Origin: an uncultured Myxococcales bacterium
GTDB taxonomy: Bacteria > Myxococcota_A > UBA9042
Reading direction: 5' to 3'
Length of the DNA stretch: 64,000 bases
Assembly: GCA_903929795.1 (NCBI GenBank)
Contig: CAIYWC010000097.1
Location: 124,001-188,000 of the forward strand
Positions 1 to 7,759 of the stretch are shown piece after piece. The stretch's first letter is position 1; every line of letters begins with the position of its first letter. The translations under genes and the position numbers were made by a program. Below the pieces are notes generated by a model that was not told the DNA's origin, searched no databases, and saw nothing but the letters and a program-made list of their open reading frames with translations.

Positions 1-1
1 G

Positions 2-502
2 TCAGCGATCGCGCAGTTTCAAGGTGTCAAGAAACGTCAGGAAATTCGCGGTATTGTCGGTGGTGTGCTGGTGATGGATGACTACGCGCACCATCCGACC
101 GCGGTGTTGGAGACCGTCGCGGCGATCCGGGGCCAGTACCCGGGTCAGCGCCTTTGGGCAATTTTTGAAGCAGAATCCAACACTTCACGACGCAAGGTGT
201 TCGAGACCGTCTATCCAGCTGCGCTCGCCCAAGCGGACCGCGTCGTCTTGTGCCAGCCGCTGTTCAAGGAGGGCGACAAGCTGACAGCCGAGGAGACCAT
301 GGACGCCGCCGCTGTTTGCCAGCGGATTGTGGAGCTCGGCGTGCCTGCGCAATACATTCCGGCTGTCAGTGATATCGTTGACTTTGTTGCAAAAGAGGCT
401 CGACCTGGCGACGTGATATTGGCGATGTCAGGTCGCGATTTCCAAGGACTTCACGGCGCATTGCTCACACGGCTGGCGGGTCGGTTCGCTGGCGACCGCT
501 GA
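2..502 (+). CDS. mpl: UDP-N-acetylmuramate:L-Ala-gamma-D-Glu-meso-DAP ligase (Mpl), C-terminal part
   Basis: This is the 3' end of a Mur-ligase gene whose start lies left of the window; the frame is open from base 2. Mpl reattaches the recycled murein tripeptide to UDP-MurNAc in the cytoplasm. The visible part has the Mur-ligase C-terminal signature DDYAHHPTAV, followed by an IFEAESNTSRR stretch. That stretch resembles Mpl (IFEPRSNTSRR) rather than MurC, which decides the call. The ending 'AMSGRDFQGLHGALL' also fits the family. About 165 residues of roughly 450 are visible, so the N-terminal and ATP-binding domains cannot be checked. It points toward the minus-strand RNase G gene, with a 500-base gap between them. 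Confidence 0.88.
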   Translation, partial: SAIAQFQGVKKRQEIRGIVGGVLVMDDYAHHPTAVLETVAAIRGQYPGQRLWAIFEAESNTSRRKVFETVYPAALAQADRVVLCQPLFKEGDKLTAEETMDAAAVCQRIVELGVPAQYIPAVSDIVDFVAKEARPGDVILAMSGRDFQGLHGALLTRLAGRFAGDR

Positions 503-845
503 GCGATGCAGGCTTCGGGCACGTCTCGCCCTTCGCGCCGGGCCTCCACGCGGCCCAAGCAAAGCCTCCCCCACCGCGCGCCCAGCTTGCGCCGGACGCG
601 TCACCACCATGGGCGGCGAAGGCGCTATTCGCGGCTCCGATGCCCGCGGACCCACGGCGTTTGTCGCCGCGCCGCCCTGCCTTTGACATCGCGCAGTTGC
701 GTGCGCGACCCCGGGCAGCTGGTTGTGAGCTGGCGCCATCGCCCCGCGTACGCCGAGGTCCTGCGTGCCAGCCGGGGCCCAGCTCGACCCCGTGATTGAG
801 TATTCGTCGGTCTGCGAATTCTGCCGCGGCGTCCCTGCAAGATTT

Positions 846-884
846 CTCAGAGGTTGTGAATTCTTCGAATTCCCAACCTCTGAG
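846..884. terminator. Long hairpin between convergent genes
   Basis: Inverted repeat with left arm CTCAGAGGTTGTGAATTC (846-863), loop TTC, and a right arm pairing over 18 positions with one mismatch. No U-tract follows on either strand, so intrinsic termination is only a guess. It lies 344 bases after the mpl stop and about 120 bases past the RNase G stop. It could instead be a structured RNA or a scattered repeat element. Confidence 0.4.
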
Positions 885-912
885 CTTGATGTTTGATCCA
901 ACCGGGCAAGAC

Positions 913-935
913 CTGCGCGAAATGAATTCGCGCAG
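913..935. terminator. Second hairpin before the RNase G gene end
   Basis: Perfect 9-base inverted repeat CTGCGCGAA / TTCGCGCAG with a 5-base loop. It sits 68 bases past the RNase G stop codon on the minus strand, a reasonable place for a terminator. It lacks a clear U-run. Confidence 0.35.
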
Positions 936-1002
936 CTTCACCCGTTTGCCGAGCCGCAGCCGCGGCTGGGGCGAGCCTGCGAAAACAAGTTTCCACAGGC
1001 TC

Positions 1003-2511
1003 TCAGCTCTCGTCGACGACCCGCACGTCGCTGGTGCCGGTTCCGCCGTTGGCGATGACCTCGACTTTGCACCCGTGGTTCTTTTCCAGATCGCGCAGCG
1101 CGCCGGCCAGGGTCTCGGTCAAGATCGCGTGTACGCGCGTCGGCACTTGGACGCGGAACACGCTTGAGCGACCCTCCGCCGCGGTGACTGCCCGGCGCAG
1201 CTTGCCGACAACTTCCACCGCCAGGTCGCTCGCCGATCGCACATAGCCGCGGCTCTTGCAGGTTGGACAGGGCTCCGTCAGGCGCTCGTACAGGCTCTCC
1301 CGCACGCGTTTGCGCGTAAGCTGGATGGTGCCGAATTCGCTCAGCTTGCCCACGCGCACGCGCGCCCGGTCGCGGGCCAGCGCCTGCGCGAACGCGTCCT
1401 CCAGCGCCCGACGATTCTCCGCGTTGGGCATGTCGACAAAATCGACGACGACCAGCCCGCCGATATTGCGCAGCCGAAGCTGGGCCGCCACTTCGTGTGC
1501 GGCCTCCAGGTTCAGCGCCAGCAGGGCGTCGTCCAACGACTCGGAGCCGGTTTGCCGGCCGGAATTGACGTCCACGACGGTCATCGCTTCCGTGCGCGAG
1601 ATCACCAACTCGCCGCCCGACGGCAGCAGCACCCGCGGCTCGACCGCCTCGCGGACCCATTTGTCGATCCCGTGGACGTCAAAAAGCGCGCCGGGACCGT
1701 CCCAGAGACGCACGGCGGCTTGGCTATCCTTATGAAAACGCTTGATAAATCGCTCGACACGCACGTAGTCGTCGGCATCGTCAATCCACACCGTCTCCGT
1801 CTGCGGCCCCACCTGGTCCCGCAGGGCCCGCAGCGTCAGGTCCAGGTCATCGTACAGGAAGCTCGGCCCCGACGCGGTCTCGTACCGCGCCTGGATGTCC
1901 TGCCACTGCTCGGCCAGTAGCCGCAGATCGTCGGCGATCTCGGCCTGCGTCGCGCCCTCGCCCACGGTCCGCACAATCGCACCACAGCCCGGCGGCACGT
2001 GCCCCGCCACGAGCGCGCGCAGGCGTTCGCGTTCCGCCGGATCGGCGATCATCTTGGAAACACCGACGTGGCTGTCGCGCGCCAGCAGCACCGCGTTTCG
2101 CCCCGGCAGCGACACGAACATCGTAATCCGTGGACCTTTTTTGCCCACAGGCTCGCGCACGACTTGCACCAGGATTTGCTGGCCCGGCGTCAGCAGCCGG
2201 CCGATCGCGATTTGCGGGTGCGGCTGCTGGTCGTCGTCCTCGTGCTGCGCGCGCAGCCCCGGCAGCCAGACGTCCGGCGCGTGCAACAGCGCCGCACGGT
2301 CCAGGCCGATGTCGACAAAAGCCGCGTCCATGGACGGAATGACGCGCGCCACGCGCCCGCGGTAAATGTTTCCGGACAAGCCGCGGCCAGACGTGCGCTC
2401 AACCTGGATTTCCAGCACGCGGTCGCCCTGTTTCACCGCGATGCGCGTCTCCTCCGGCGTCGACTGAATGTACAGCGTCTCCGGCAGGCGCTCCGGGATG
2501 TCGTGCCCCAT
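1003..2511 (-). CDS. rng: Ribonuclease G/E family endoribonuclease
   Basis: A 502-residue RNase E/G-family protein, close in length to E. coli RNase G (489 aa) and lacking the long C-terminal scaffold of RNase E. The family cleaves single-stranded 5'-monophosphorylated RNA in rRNA maturation and mRNA decay. The N-terminal S1-like region has GNIYRGRVARVIPSMDAAFVD. The two metal-binding aspartates lie in TVVDVNSG (D314) and VVVDFVDMPN (D357). The zinc-link CPTCKSRG (C415, C418) is present. I chose the ATG at 2511 (MGHDIPE) because longer forms would extend into the upstream lipoprotein gene in another frame. That gene's stop lies only 2 bases upstream, so the two are probably translationally coupled. 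Confidence 0.93.
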   Translation of the reverse strand: MGHDIPERLPETLYIQSTPEETRIAVKQGDRVLEIQVERTSGRGLSGNIYRGRVARVIPSMDAAFVDIGLDRAALLHAPDVWLPGLRAQHEDDDQQPHPQIAIGRLLTPGQQILVQVVREPVGKKGPRITMFVSLPGRNAVLLARDSHVGVSKMIADPAERERLRALVAGHVPPGCGAIVRTVGEGATQAEIADDLRLLAEQWQDIQARYETASGPSFLYDDLDLTLRALRDQVGPQTETVWIDDADDYVRVERFIKRFHKDSQAAVRLWDGPGALFDVHGIDKWVREAVEPRVLLPSGGELVISRTEAMTVVDVNSGRQTGSESLDDALLALNLEAAHEVAAQLRLRNIGGLVVVDFVDMPNAENRRALEDAFAQALARDRARVRVGKLSEFGTIQLTRKRVRESLYERLTEPCPTCKSRGYVRSASDLAVEVVGKLRRAVTAAEGRSSVFRVQVPTRVHAILTETLAGALRDLEKNHGCKVEVIANGGTGTSDVRVVDES

Positions 2512-2513
2512 CG

Positions 2514-3665
2514 TCACCGCTTGATGTCGAACTGGCCGTCGAGCAGCCACAGCTTGTTGCCGTTGGCGTCGACGACCTGCGCGGAGAACGTGCCCTGGAT
2601 GCGGTCTCCGACCGCGCCGAAGTGCGTGAGGTTGATGGTATAATCGGCCGCGTTGTATTGGAATTTGCCGCCGGTCACGGTGCCCGTGCCGTCGCTGTAG
2701 CCGACGACCGAAATGGGCGCCTCGGCGCCGCTGAAGGTAAAGTTGCCGGCTTGCAGCTCGGTGATCTTCCCGACCTGGATCTCGACTTTTTGCGTGCCTT
2801 CCGCGCCGGTGATCTGCAGCGTGCCCAGCGAGCTGAGCCACACGGCGCTGGCGTTTGAGAAGACCATGGGCGTCGCGCCGTCGGGTGCCGTTGCCGACTG
2901 GCTGACGATGCACTGGAACAGGTCGACCGCGTCCAGCTGGATGTCGTGCGGCGGCAATTCCAGCGTCTGAATGCCGTCCTTGGCGACGTCGGTCGCCGCC
3001 GTGGTGTCGCCGTCCGTGCTGCCGTCGACCGCGGTTCCATTGACCTGCGCGTGGCAGATGCCGTCAAAGCAGCCCTGGCCCGCGCCGCAGGCTTGGGCGA
3101 TCCAGGCGTCGCCAGTCGGGCTGCAGATTGCCGCGGTGTTGTCGTCCGAGCATTGCGTCGCCGAGCCGTCGCAGGCGCGCGCCTTGCAGGTGAAGCTGGT
3201 CGGATCGCACAGCTCGCCGGTCTTGCAGGCGGTCGTCGCCCAGGCTTTGCTGCTGCATGTCAGGACCGTGTTCCAGCCGCATTTCTGCGTGGTTCCGCCG
3301 CACGTTTGGGTCACGCAGATGCCGGCCAGGCACTTCTGCGCACCGCTGCAGCTGGTGTCGACGTACGAGCTGCCGTCCGCGCTGCAGACCCGGCTGGTGT
3401 CGCCTGTGCACTTGCTGCTGCCTTTTTCGCAGACCGTGGCGAGGCACAAACCGCTGGTGGCGTCGCAGTATTTGTCCACGCCGCACTGGGTCACGACGTA
3501 GCTCTTGCCGCCGGGGCCGCACGCCGCGGAGACGTTGCCAATGCATTTGGGCGGGTCGGTCGCGGCGCATAGGCTGTCGACCGCGCTGGGCGTGGTGGCC
3601 TTGCTGCCGCACGCGGCGAGGATCAGGAAAAACAAGGGCAAACCACTCAGGAAACGGCGCAACAT
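2514..3665 (-). CDS. Cys-rich lipoprotein
   Basis: A 383-residue exported lipoprotein of unknown function. The start at 3665 gives a signal peptide ending in the lipobox LILAAC and is preceded by a strong AGGGGGG ribosome binding site. Residues about 30-190 hold repeated Cys-rich units of the form KCxGxxxxxC...CGxxxYCDxxxGLC, probably disulfide-bonded small modules. The C-terminal part is beta-rich and Cys-poor. Such Cys-rich surface lipoproteins are common in myxobacteria-like genomes. Its stop is 2 bases before the RNase G start, an unexpected pairing of a surface protein with an RNase. Only envelope localisation is well supported. Confidence 0.8.
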   Translation of the reverse strand: MLRRFLSGLPLFFLILAACGSKATTPSAVDSLCAATDPPKCIGNVSAACGPGGKSYVVTQCGVDKYCDATSGLCLATVCEKGSSKCTGDTSRVCSADGSSYVDTSCSGAQKCLAGICVTQTCGGTTQKCGWNTVLTCSSKAWATTACKTGELCDPTSFTCKARACDGSATQCSDDNTAAICSPTGDAWIAQACGAGQGCFDGICHAQVNGTAVDGSTDGDTTAATDVAKDGIQTLELPPHDIQLDAVDLFQCIVSQSATAPDGATPMVFSNASAVWLSSLGTLQITGAEGTQKVEIQVGKITELQAGNFTFSGAEAPISVVGYSDGTGTVTGGKFQYNAADYTINLTHFGAVGDRIQGTFSAQVVDANGNKLWLLDGQFDIKR

Positions 3666-3826
3666 CAGACCCCCCTGCGGCGCGAACGCCAAGACGAGGC
3701 CCACAGAATGGCGCAACCCGGGCAAAGCTTCCAGTGTCTGCCGGTAAATTCGCCGACGGGCGTCGGCGTGGATCAGAATTGCCCGCAGTTCGTTCGGCCC
3801 GCGAAGCGCAGGCCACGGCAGCACAA

Positions 3827-6682
3827 TCAGTGATGGACCAAGATCTCGCGGGGTTTGTTGGGCCCGCGCGACGGTCCTACGATGCCGCGCGCTTCCATCG
3901 TGTCGACGATGCGCGCCGACCGACCGTAGCCGATGCCCAGCTTGCGCTGCAGGAACGACACCGACGCCTGCTGCGATTCCAGCACGATCTGGATCGCGTC
4001 GTCATACAGCGGGTCCATCTCCGCGTCGTCGACGTCCGCCGCGCTCGACTGCTCGTCCGGGTCGCGCAAAATGTCCATCTCGTATTTCGGCGCGCCTTGA
4101 TCGCGCCAGTGCTTGGCGATCGCCACGACTTCTTCGTCCGTGATCCACGTGCCGTGGCAGCGCCGCAGGTGGCCCTCGCCCGGCGGCACAAACAGCATGT
4201 CGCCCTTGCCCAGCAGCGTCTCCGCGCCCACCGCGCCGAGAATCACCTTGGAATCCATGGACGACGCGACCTGAAAGCTCACCCGCGTCGGGAAATTCGC
4301 CTTGATCATGCCCGTAATCACGTCCACCGACGGCCGCTGGGTCGCCAGAATCACGTGAATTCCTGCCGCCCGGGCCTTCTGCGCCAGCCGCGCCACCGGA
4401 ATCTCGACTTCCTTGCCGGCGGCCATGATGAGATCAGCGAATTCGTCAATGACCACAACGATGTACGGCATGTCGTCGGGCATGTCGATGACGTCCTCAC
4501 TCATGTCGCCGTTGGCGTCCACGCGCTCAGCCATCTGTTTCTTGCGCTGCGCCGCAGCCTTGAGTTCCGGTAATTTCGTCTTGTAACCCGCAAGGTTGCG
4601 TACTTCCGCGTCGGCCAGAATCCGGTAGCGGCGGTCCATCTCGGCCACGGCCCATTTCAGCGCCAGCTCGGCCTTGCGCGGCTCATCCAGAACCGGCAGC
4701 AGCAGGTGCGGAATACCTTCATAAACACTGAGTTCCAGGATCTTCGGGTCGATCAGAATGAGCTTCACTTCGTCCGGCGAGCAGCGAAACAGCATCGAGC
4801 ACAAGAACGTGTTGATTCCCACGGACTTGCCCGTGCCCGTCGCGCCCGCGACGAGCATGTGCGGCGCGCGCGCGAGGTCAGTGCAAATCGGCCGGCCTTC
4901 GATGTCCTTGCCCAGGATCAGCGTCAGCGGGCTCGTCGACTCGCGAAACACCGGAGCTTCAATGATTTCACGGAAATAGACCATCTGGCGGTTCTGGTTT
5001 GGCACCTCGATGCCGACGACGTCGCGGCCCGGGATCGGCGCCACGATGCGCACGCGCAGCGCCGACAGCGACATCGTCAAGTCATCGCGCAGATTGACGA
5101 TTTTGGAGATCTTGATCCCTGGCGCCGGCCGGTACTCGTAGGTCGTCACCACCGGACCCGGGCGGATGTCGGTCACCTCGCCATGGATATTGAATTCACT
5201 GAGCTTTTGCTCCAGGACCAGCGCATTTTCCCGCAGCATCGCCGCGTCCATGTTCACGATGCGCGCGGGCGGCTCCTGCACCAGCGTCGCCGGCGGGCAC
5301 ACCCAGCTCTTCGACAGCCCGAGGTTGCCCTGGATGGAGCTCGCCGCCAGCTGCGGCCGATCCGTCCGCAGCGCTTCGGTCTCGATGATCCGCGGGCCGC
5401 GATCCGGCTGCGTCAAGCGGTGGCCCGTCGGCCCGGCCACGGCCATCGGCGCTTCCGGCACGGGCGGCGGCACGTCGTCGGCGTCCGGCAGCGTCACCTG
5501 GATGGCCTCGAGCGGCAGCTCCTCCACGTCGAGCGTCGGCATCGGCCCCGTCGGCCGCGCCGCGTTCGGCATCGTCGCTGCGGCGATGCGCGCCAGGTCC
5601 GCGTGGCTGGTCTGCTGCTGCTCCGGCGGCGTCACGTCCGTCAGCGCGCGGTGCGCCACAACCGGCGTCTCCGGCAGGCGAATGCGCACACTGGCCTCCT
5701 CGCGGGCGCGACGCACGGACGTGGGCACGTCCAGGCTGTCGAACCGCCGGTCGTCCTTGGCCGCCGGCTCGCTGGGCGAAAGCGGCGGCGCCATCCGTAC
5801 CGCTGTCTCCGCGCCTTGCGACGGAGCGGCAACGGCAGCGCGGACCGCTGCAGCGTCGCCAAAGAACGCGCTCATCGCCTGTTCCGCGCCGGCGTCTTCC
5901 AGCGCGTCGTCGGCTGACAGATCGGCAGCCATGGCTTTTTGCGCCCGGCGGCGTGCGAACCAGCCCGGCACCGCGCTCAGCGTGCCCAGACCCTGTCGCG
6001 CGGCCTGCGCGCCCGTCTCGCCCAGCGTCGCCGCTACCGGCTTGGCGCGACCGGAAAACCAGCGCACCGTGTCGCCCACCAGCGACTTGCCCGTCAGCGC
6101 CGCCAGCGAAGCCGCCAGCATGAAGACCGCGACGAGCGTTGTGCCCAGCGTCGACAGCAGCGCGAGCAGCACCACAGCGATTGCGCCGGGGATGAAGCCT
6201 GCCGGATCGTGGCCCAGCGGCCGCAAGCCCACGCTCTTGGAGGACATGTACAGCAAAATCAGCACCGCCAGCGTGCCGCCGATGATCCCCGCCGTCGGCC
6301 GCAGCTTGGGCGCCGCGACCTTGCCCATCAGCGTGCGGCCGGCCAGCGCCAGCAGCAGCGCGTCCAGCACGAACGCGCCAAGCCCGAACAGGTTCAGCAG
6401 CAGATCCGCGATGCGCGCGCCCACCGGGCCGATCGCGTTGTGCACGGATTCCGCAGTCTGACGGCCATCTTGCAGGATTTTCAGATCGCGCGGCGAGAAC
6501 GTCACCAGCGCGGCGGCGAAAGCCAAGCCCGAAAACAGCAGCACCAGGCCGACGATTTCGCCTCGCAATTGGTGCGGTTTGGCCGTCCCCGGCTCCGCTG
6601 CCTTCTTGGTGCGGCGCGGTTCGGCGGTCTCCGCCTGCATCGCGTCCCGGTTGTTGAGCGTCTCTGTCTGCGCGCGCGCCAT
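3827..6682 (-). CDS. ftsK: FtsK/SpoIIIE-type DNA translocase
   Basis: A 951-residue septal DNA translocase that clears and aligns chromosomes at division. The N-terminus has several transmembrane segments (about residues 35-190), followed by an Ala/Pro-rich linker to about residue 440. The motor domain carries Walker A GATGTGKS near residue 613 and Walker B VVVIDEFADL near residue 745. The last ~65 residues form the winged-helix gamma domain (SVSFLQRKLGIGYGRSARI), which in the family recognises KOPS-type polarity sequences. The ATG at 6682 has GGAG 6 bases upstream. It is transcribed away from lolA across a 275-base region holding two palindromes. Confidence 0.95.
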   Translation of the reverse strand: MARAQTETLNNRDAMQAETAEPRRTKKAAEPGTAKPHQLRGEIVGLVLLFSGLAFAAALVTFSPRDLKILQDGRQTAESVHNAIGPVGARIADLLLNLFGLGAFVLDALLLALAGRTLMGKVAAPKLRPTAGIIGGTLAVLILLYMSSKSVGLRPLGHDPAGFIPGAIAVVLLALLSTLGTTLVAVFMLAASLAALTGKSLVGDTVRWFSGRAKPVAATLGETGAQAARQGLGTLSAVPGWFARRRAQKAMAADLSADDALEDAGAEQAMSAFFGDAAAVRAAVAAPSQGAETAVRMAPPLSPSEPAAKDDRRFDSLDVPTSVRRAREEASVRIRLPETPVVAHRALTDVTPPEQQQTSHADLARIAAATMPNAARPTGPMPTLDVEELPLEAIQVTLPDADDVPPPVPEAPMAVAGPTGHRLTQPDRGPRIIETEALRTDRPQLAASSIQGNLGLSKSWVCPPATLVQEPPARIVNMDAAMLRENALVLEQKLSEFNIHGEVTDIRPGPVVTTYEYRPAPGIKISKIVNLRDDLTMSLSALRVRIVAPIPGRDVVGIEVPNQNRQMVYFREIIEAPVFRESTSPLTLILGKDIEGRPICTDLARAPHMLVAGATGTGKSVGINTFLCSMLFRCSPDEVKLILIDPKILELSVYEGIPHLLLPVLDEPRKAELALKWAVAEMDRRYRILADAEVRNLAGYKTKLPELKAAAQRKKQMAERVDANGDMSEDVIDMPDDMPYIVVVIDEFADLIMAAGKEVEIPVARLAQKARAAGIHVILATQRPSVDVITGMIKANFPTRVSFQVASSMDSKVILGAVGAETLLGKGDMLFVPPGEGHLRRCHGTWITDEEVVAIAKHWRDQGAPKYEMDILRDPDEQSSAADVDDAEMDPLYDDAIQIVLESQQASVSFLQRKLGIGYGRSARIVDTMEARGIVGPSRGPNKPREILVHH

Positions 6683-6801
6683 GGTTTTCTCCGTCTCTAG
6701 CCCGCTTCACGTGGAAGTTAGGCAGGTTCGACGCTAGCACCTTGTTGTCCGCCCGCCAGAAATCTCCCGACGCGCGATCGCGCCCATGTAGTCTCGCGGA
6801 C

Positions 6802-6823
6802 TTGCACGACAGGGTTCGTGCAA
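6802..6823. promoter_or_regulatory. Perfect palindrome, possible operator
   Basis: TTGCACGA-N6-TCGTGCAA, a perfect 8-base inverted repeat in the divergent ftsK/lolA intergenic region. Its size and symmetry suit binding by a dimeric repressor. No regulator gene is adjacent. It begins 119 bases upstream of the ftsK start. Confidence 0.45.
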
Positions 6824-6837
6824 TGGTCGATGACCAT
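6823..6837. promoter_or_regulatory. Second adjacent palindrome
   Basis: ATGGTC-GAT-GACCAT, a perfect 6-3-6 inverted repeat directly abutting the palindrome at 6802-6823. The AT-rich stretch just after it (about 6841-6880, with TTGCAA and GATAAT-like elements) is the best promoter candidate for lolA. Confidence 0.35.
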
Positions 6838-6957
6838 GGTTTGCAACATCATGAAAATACGTATGAAAATCAGATAATGCACTGTCGCCCCCGGCAAAGG
6901 TTGTCGCCTCGCCACGCTGCGGCGATACTGGACGCGTTTGGCGCTGTTGGAGGCGTG

Positions 6958-7731
6958 ATGGCGTACCGGCAAAAAGTGGCATCTCTTCTCGCAACGGCGT
7001 GCCTGCTGGCCGTGCCGGGGAGCGTTTGGGCGGCGCACAAGGTCAAGAAGCTGCACACGCCGGCGGCCGACGTCCCGAGCGCGCCGAACCCACCGGCGTC
7101 GGGGATCGCAGCCACGCTGCCGCTGCCGGCCAAGCCGACGCCGCAGCAAGTGGCCGACGCGGTCGAGGCGTTCTACAAGAAACAGCCGGGATTTCAGGCG
7201 CATTTCACCCAGGTCGTGAAGAAAAAGGGCCTGGCGACGGGCATTACCCGCGAAGGCGTGGTCTACCTGCAGCGCGGCGACGCGGCGACGGCCAAGCCCG
7301 GCAAGATGCGCTGGGAGTATCCCAACGAGGAAGTTTTCTATTTCTGCGACGGCGTGACCCTGTGGGCGTACGAGCGCCGCGAGCGCCTGGCGACCAAGGT
7401 GCCGGTCAAGAATAGCCAAGTCTATCAGGCGACTTCGTATCTGGTCGGGCAGGGCAACCTCGGCCGCGATTTCCAGCTCGATATCCTGGCGACGCCGGAG
7501 CCGGACGTGGTGCCGCTCAAGCTGACGCCGCGCAAGGGCACGCAGGTGATGCGCTCGCTGACGCTGCTTGTAGACCGCCAGACCGGGGCAGTGCGCGGTT
7601 CGCGGCTCATCGACCCGCTGGGCGACGAGACGGCGCTGGCGTGGAAAGACGTGAAGTACGAGGCGACTGAGGACAAGGCGTTTGAGTGGACTCCGCCCGC
7701 GGGCGTTCAGGTCAAGTCCTTGCAGCCCTAG
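6958..7731 (+). CDS. lolA: Outer-membrane lipoprotein carrier protein LolA-like
   Basis: A 257-residue periplasmic LolA-family protein. LolA takes lipoproteins from LolCDE and carries them across the periplasm, which suits this lipoprotein-rich genome. The N-terminal signal peptide (ATACLLAVPGSVWAA) is followed by a Pro-rich linker. The LolA fold starts near residue 60 with VADAVEAFYKKQPGFQAHFT. Hallmarks GKMRWEYPNEEVFYFCDG and the later 'GDETALAWKDV' segment are visible. The start at 6958 has GGAGG 4 bases upstream. It is followed 28 bases later by the TSP3-repeat protein gene and probably cotranscribed with it. Confidence 0.87.
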   Translation: MAYRQKVASLLATACLLAVPGSVWAAHKVKKLHTPAADVPSAPNPPASGIAATLPLPAKPTPQQVADAVEAFYKKQPGFQAHFTQVVKKKGLATGITREGVVYLQRGDAATAKPGKMRWEYPNEEVFYFCDGVTLWAYERRERLATKVPVKNSQVYQATSYLVGQGNLGRDFQLDILATPEPDVVPLKLTPRKGTQVMRSLTLLVDRQTGAVRGSRLIDPLGDETALAWKDVKYEATEDKAFEWTPPAGVQVKSLQP

Positions 7732-7759
7732 GCCAAAACTCCAAGGAAAAAGGCGGACT

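Larger units (their letters stand above)
503..1002. other. Convergent intergenic region, no convincing gene
   Basis: This 500-base gap separates the ends of mpl (plus) and the RNase G gene (minus). Open frames on both strands here are Arg/Ala/Pro-rich, have no domain features and overlap each other, as expected by chance in GC-rich DNA. The only structure I can support is two strong inverted repeats at 846-884 and 913-935. Confidence 0.6.

Noticed and set aside
2-502. MurC rather than Mpl for the truncated ligase
   Set aside because: The FEAESNTSRR segment resembles Mpl, which has FEPRSNTSRR, and does not fit the MurC pattern.
428-941. Two overlapping minus-strand open frames in the mpl/RNase G gap
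   Set aside because: They overlap each other in different frames, have no ribosome binding site and are composed of low-complexity Arg/Gly/Ala sequence.
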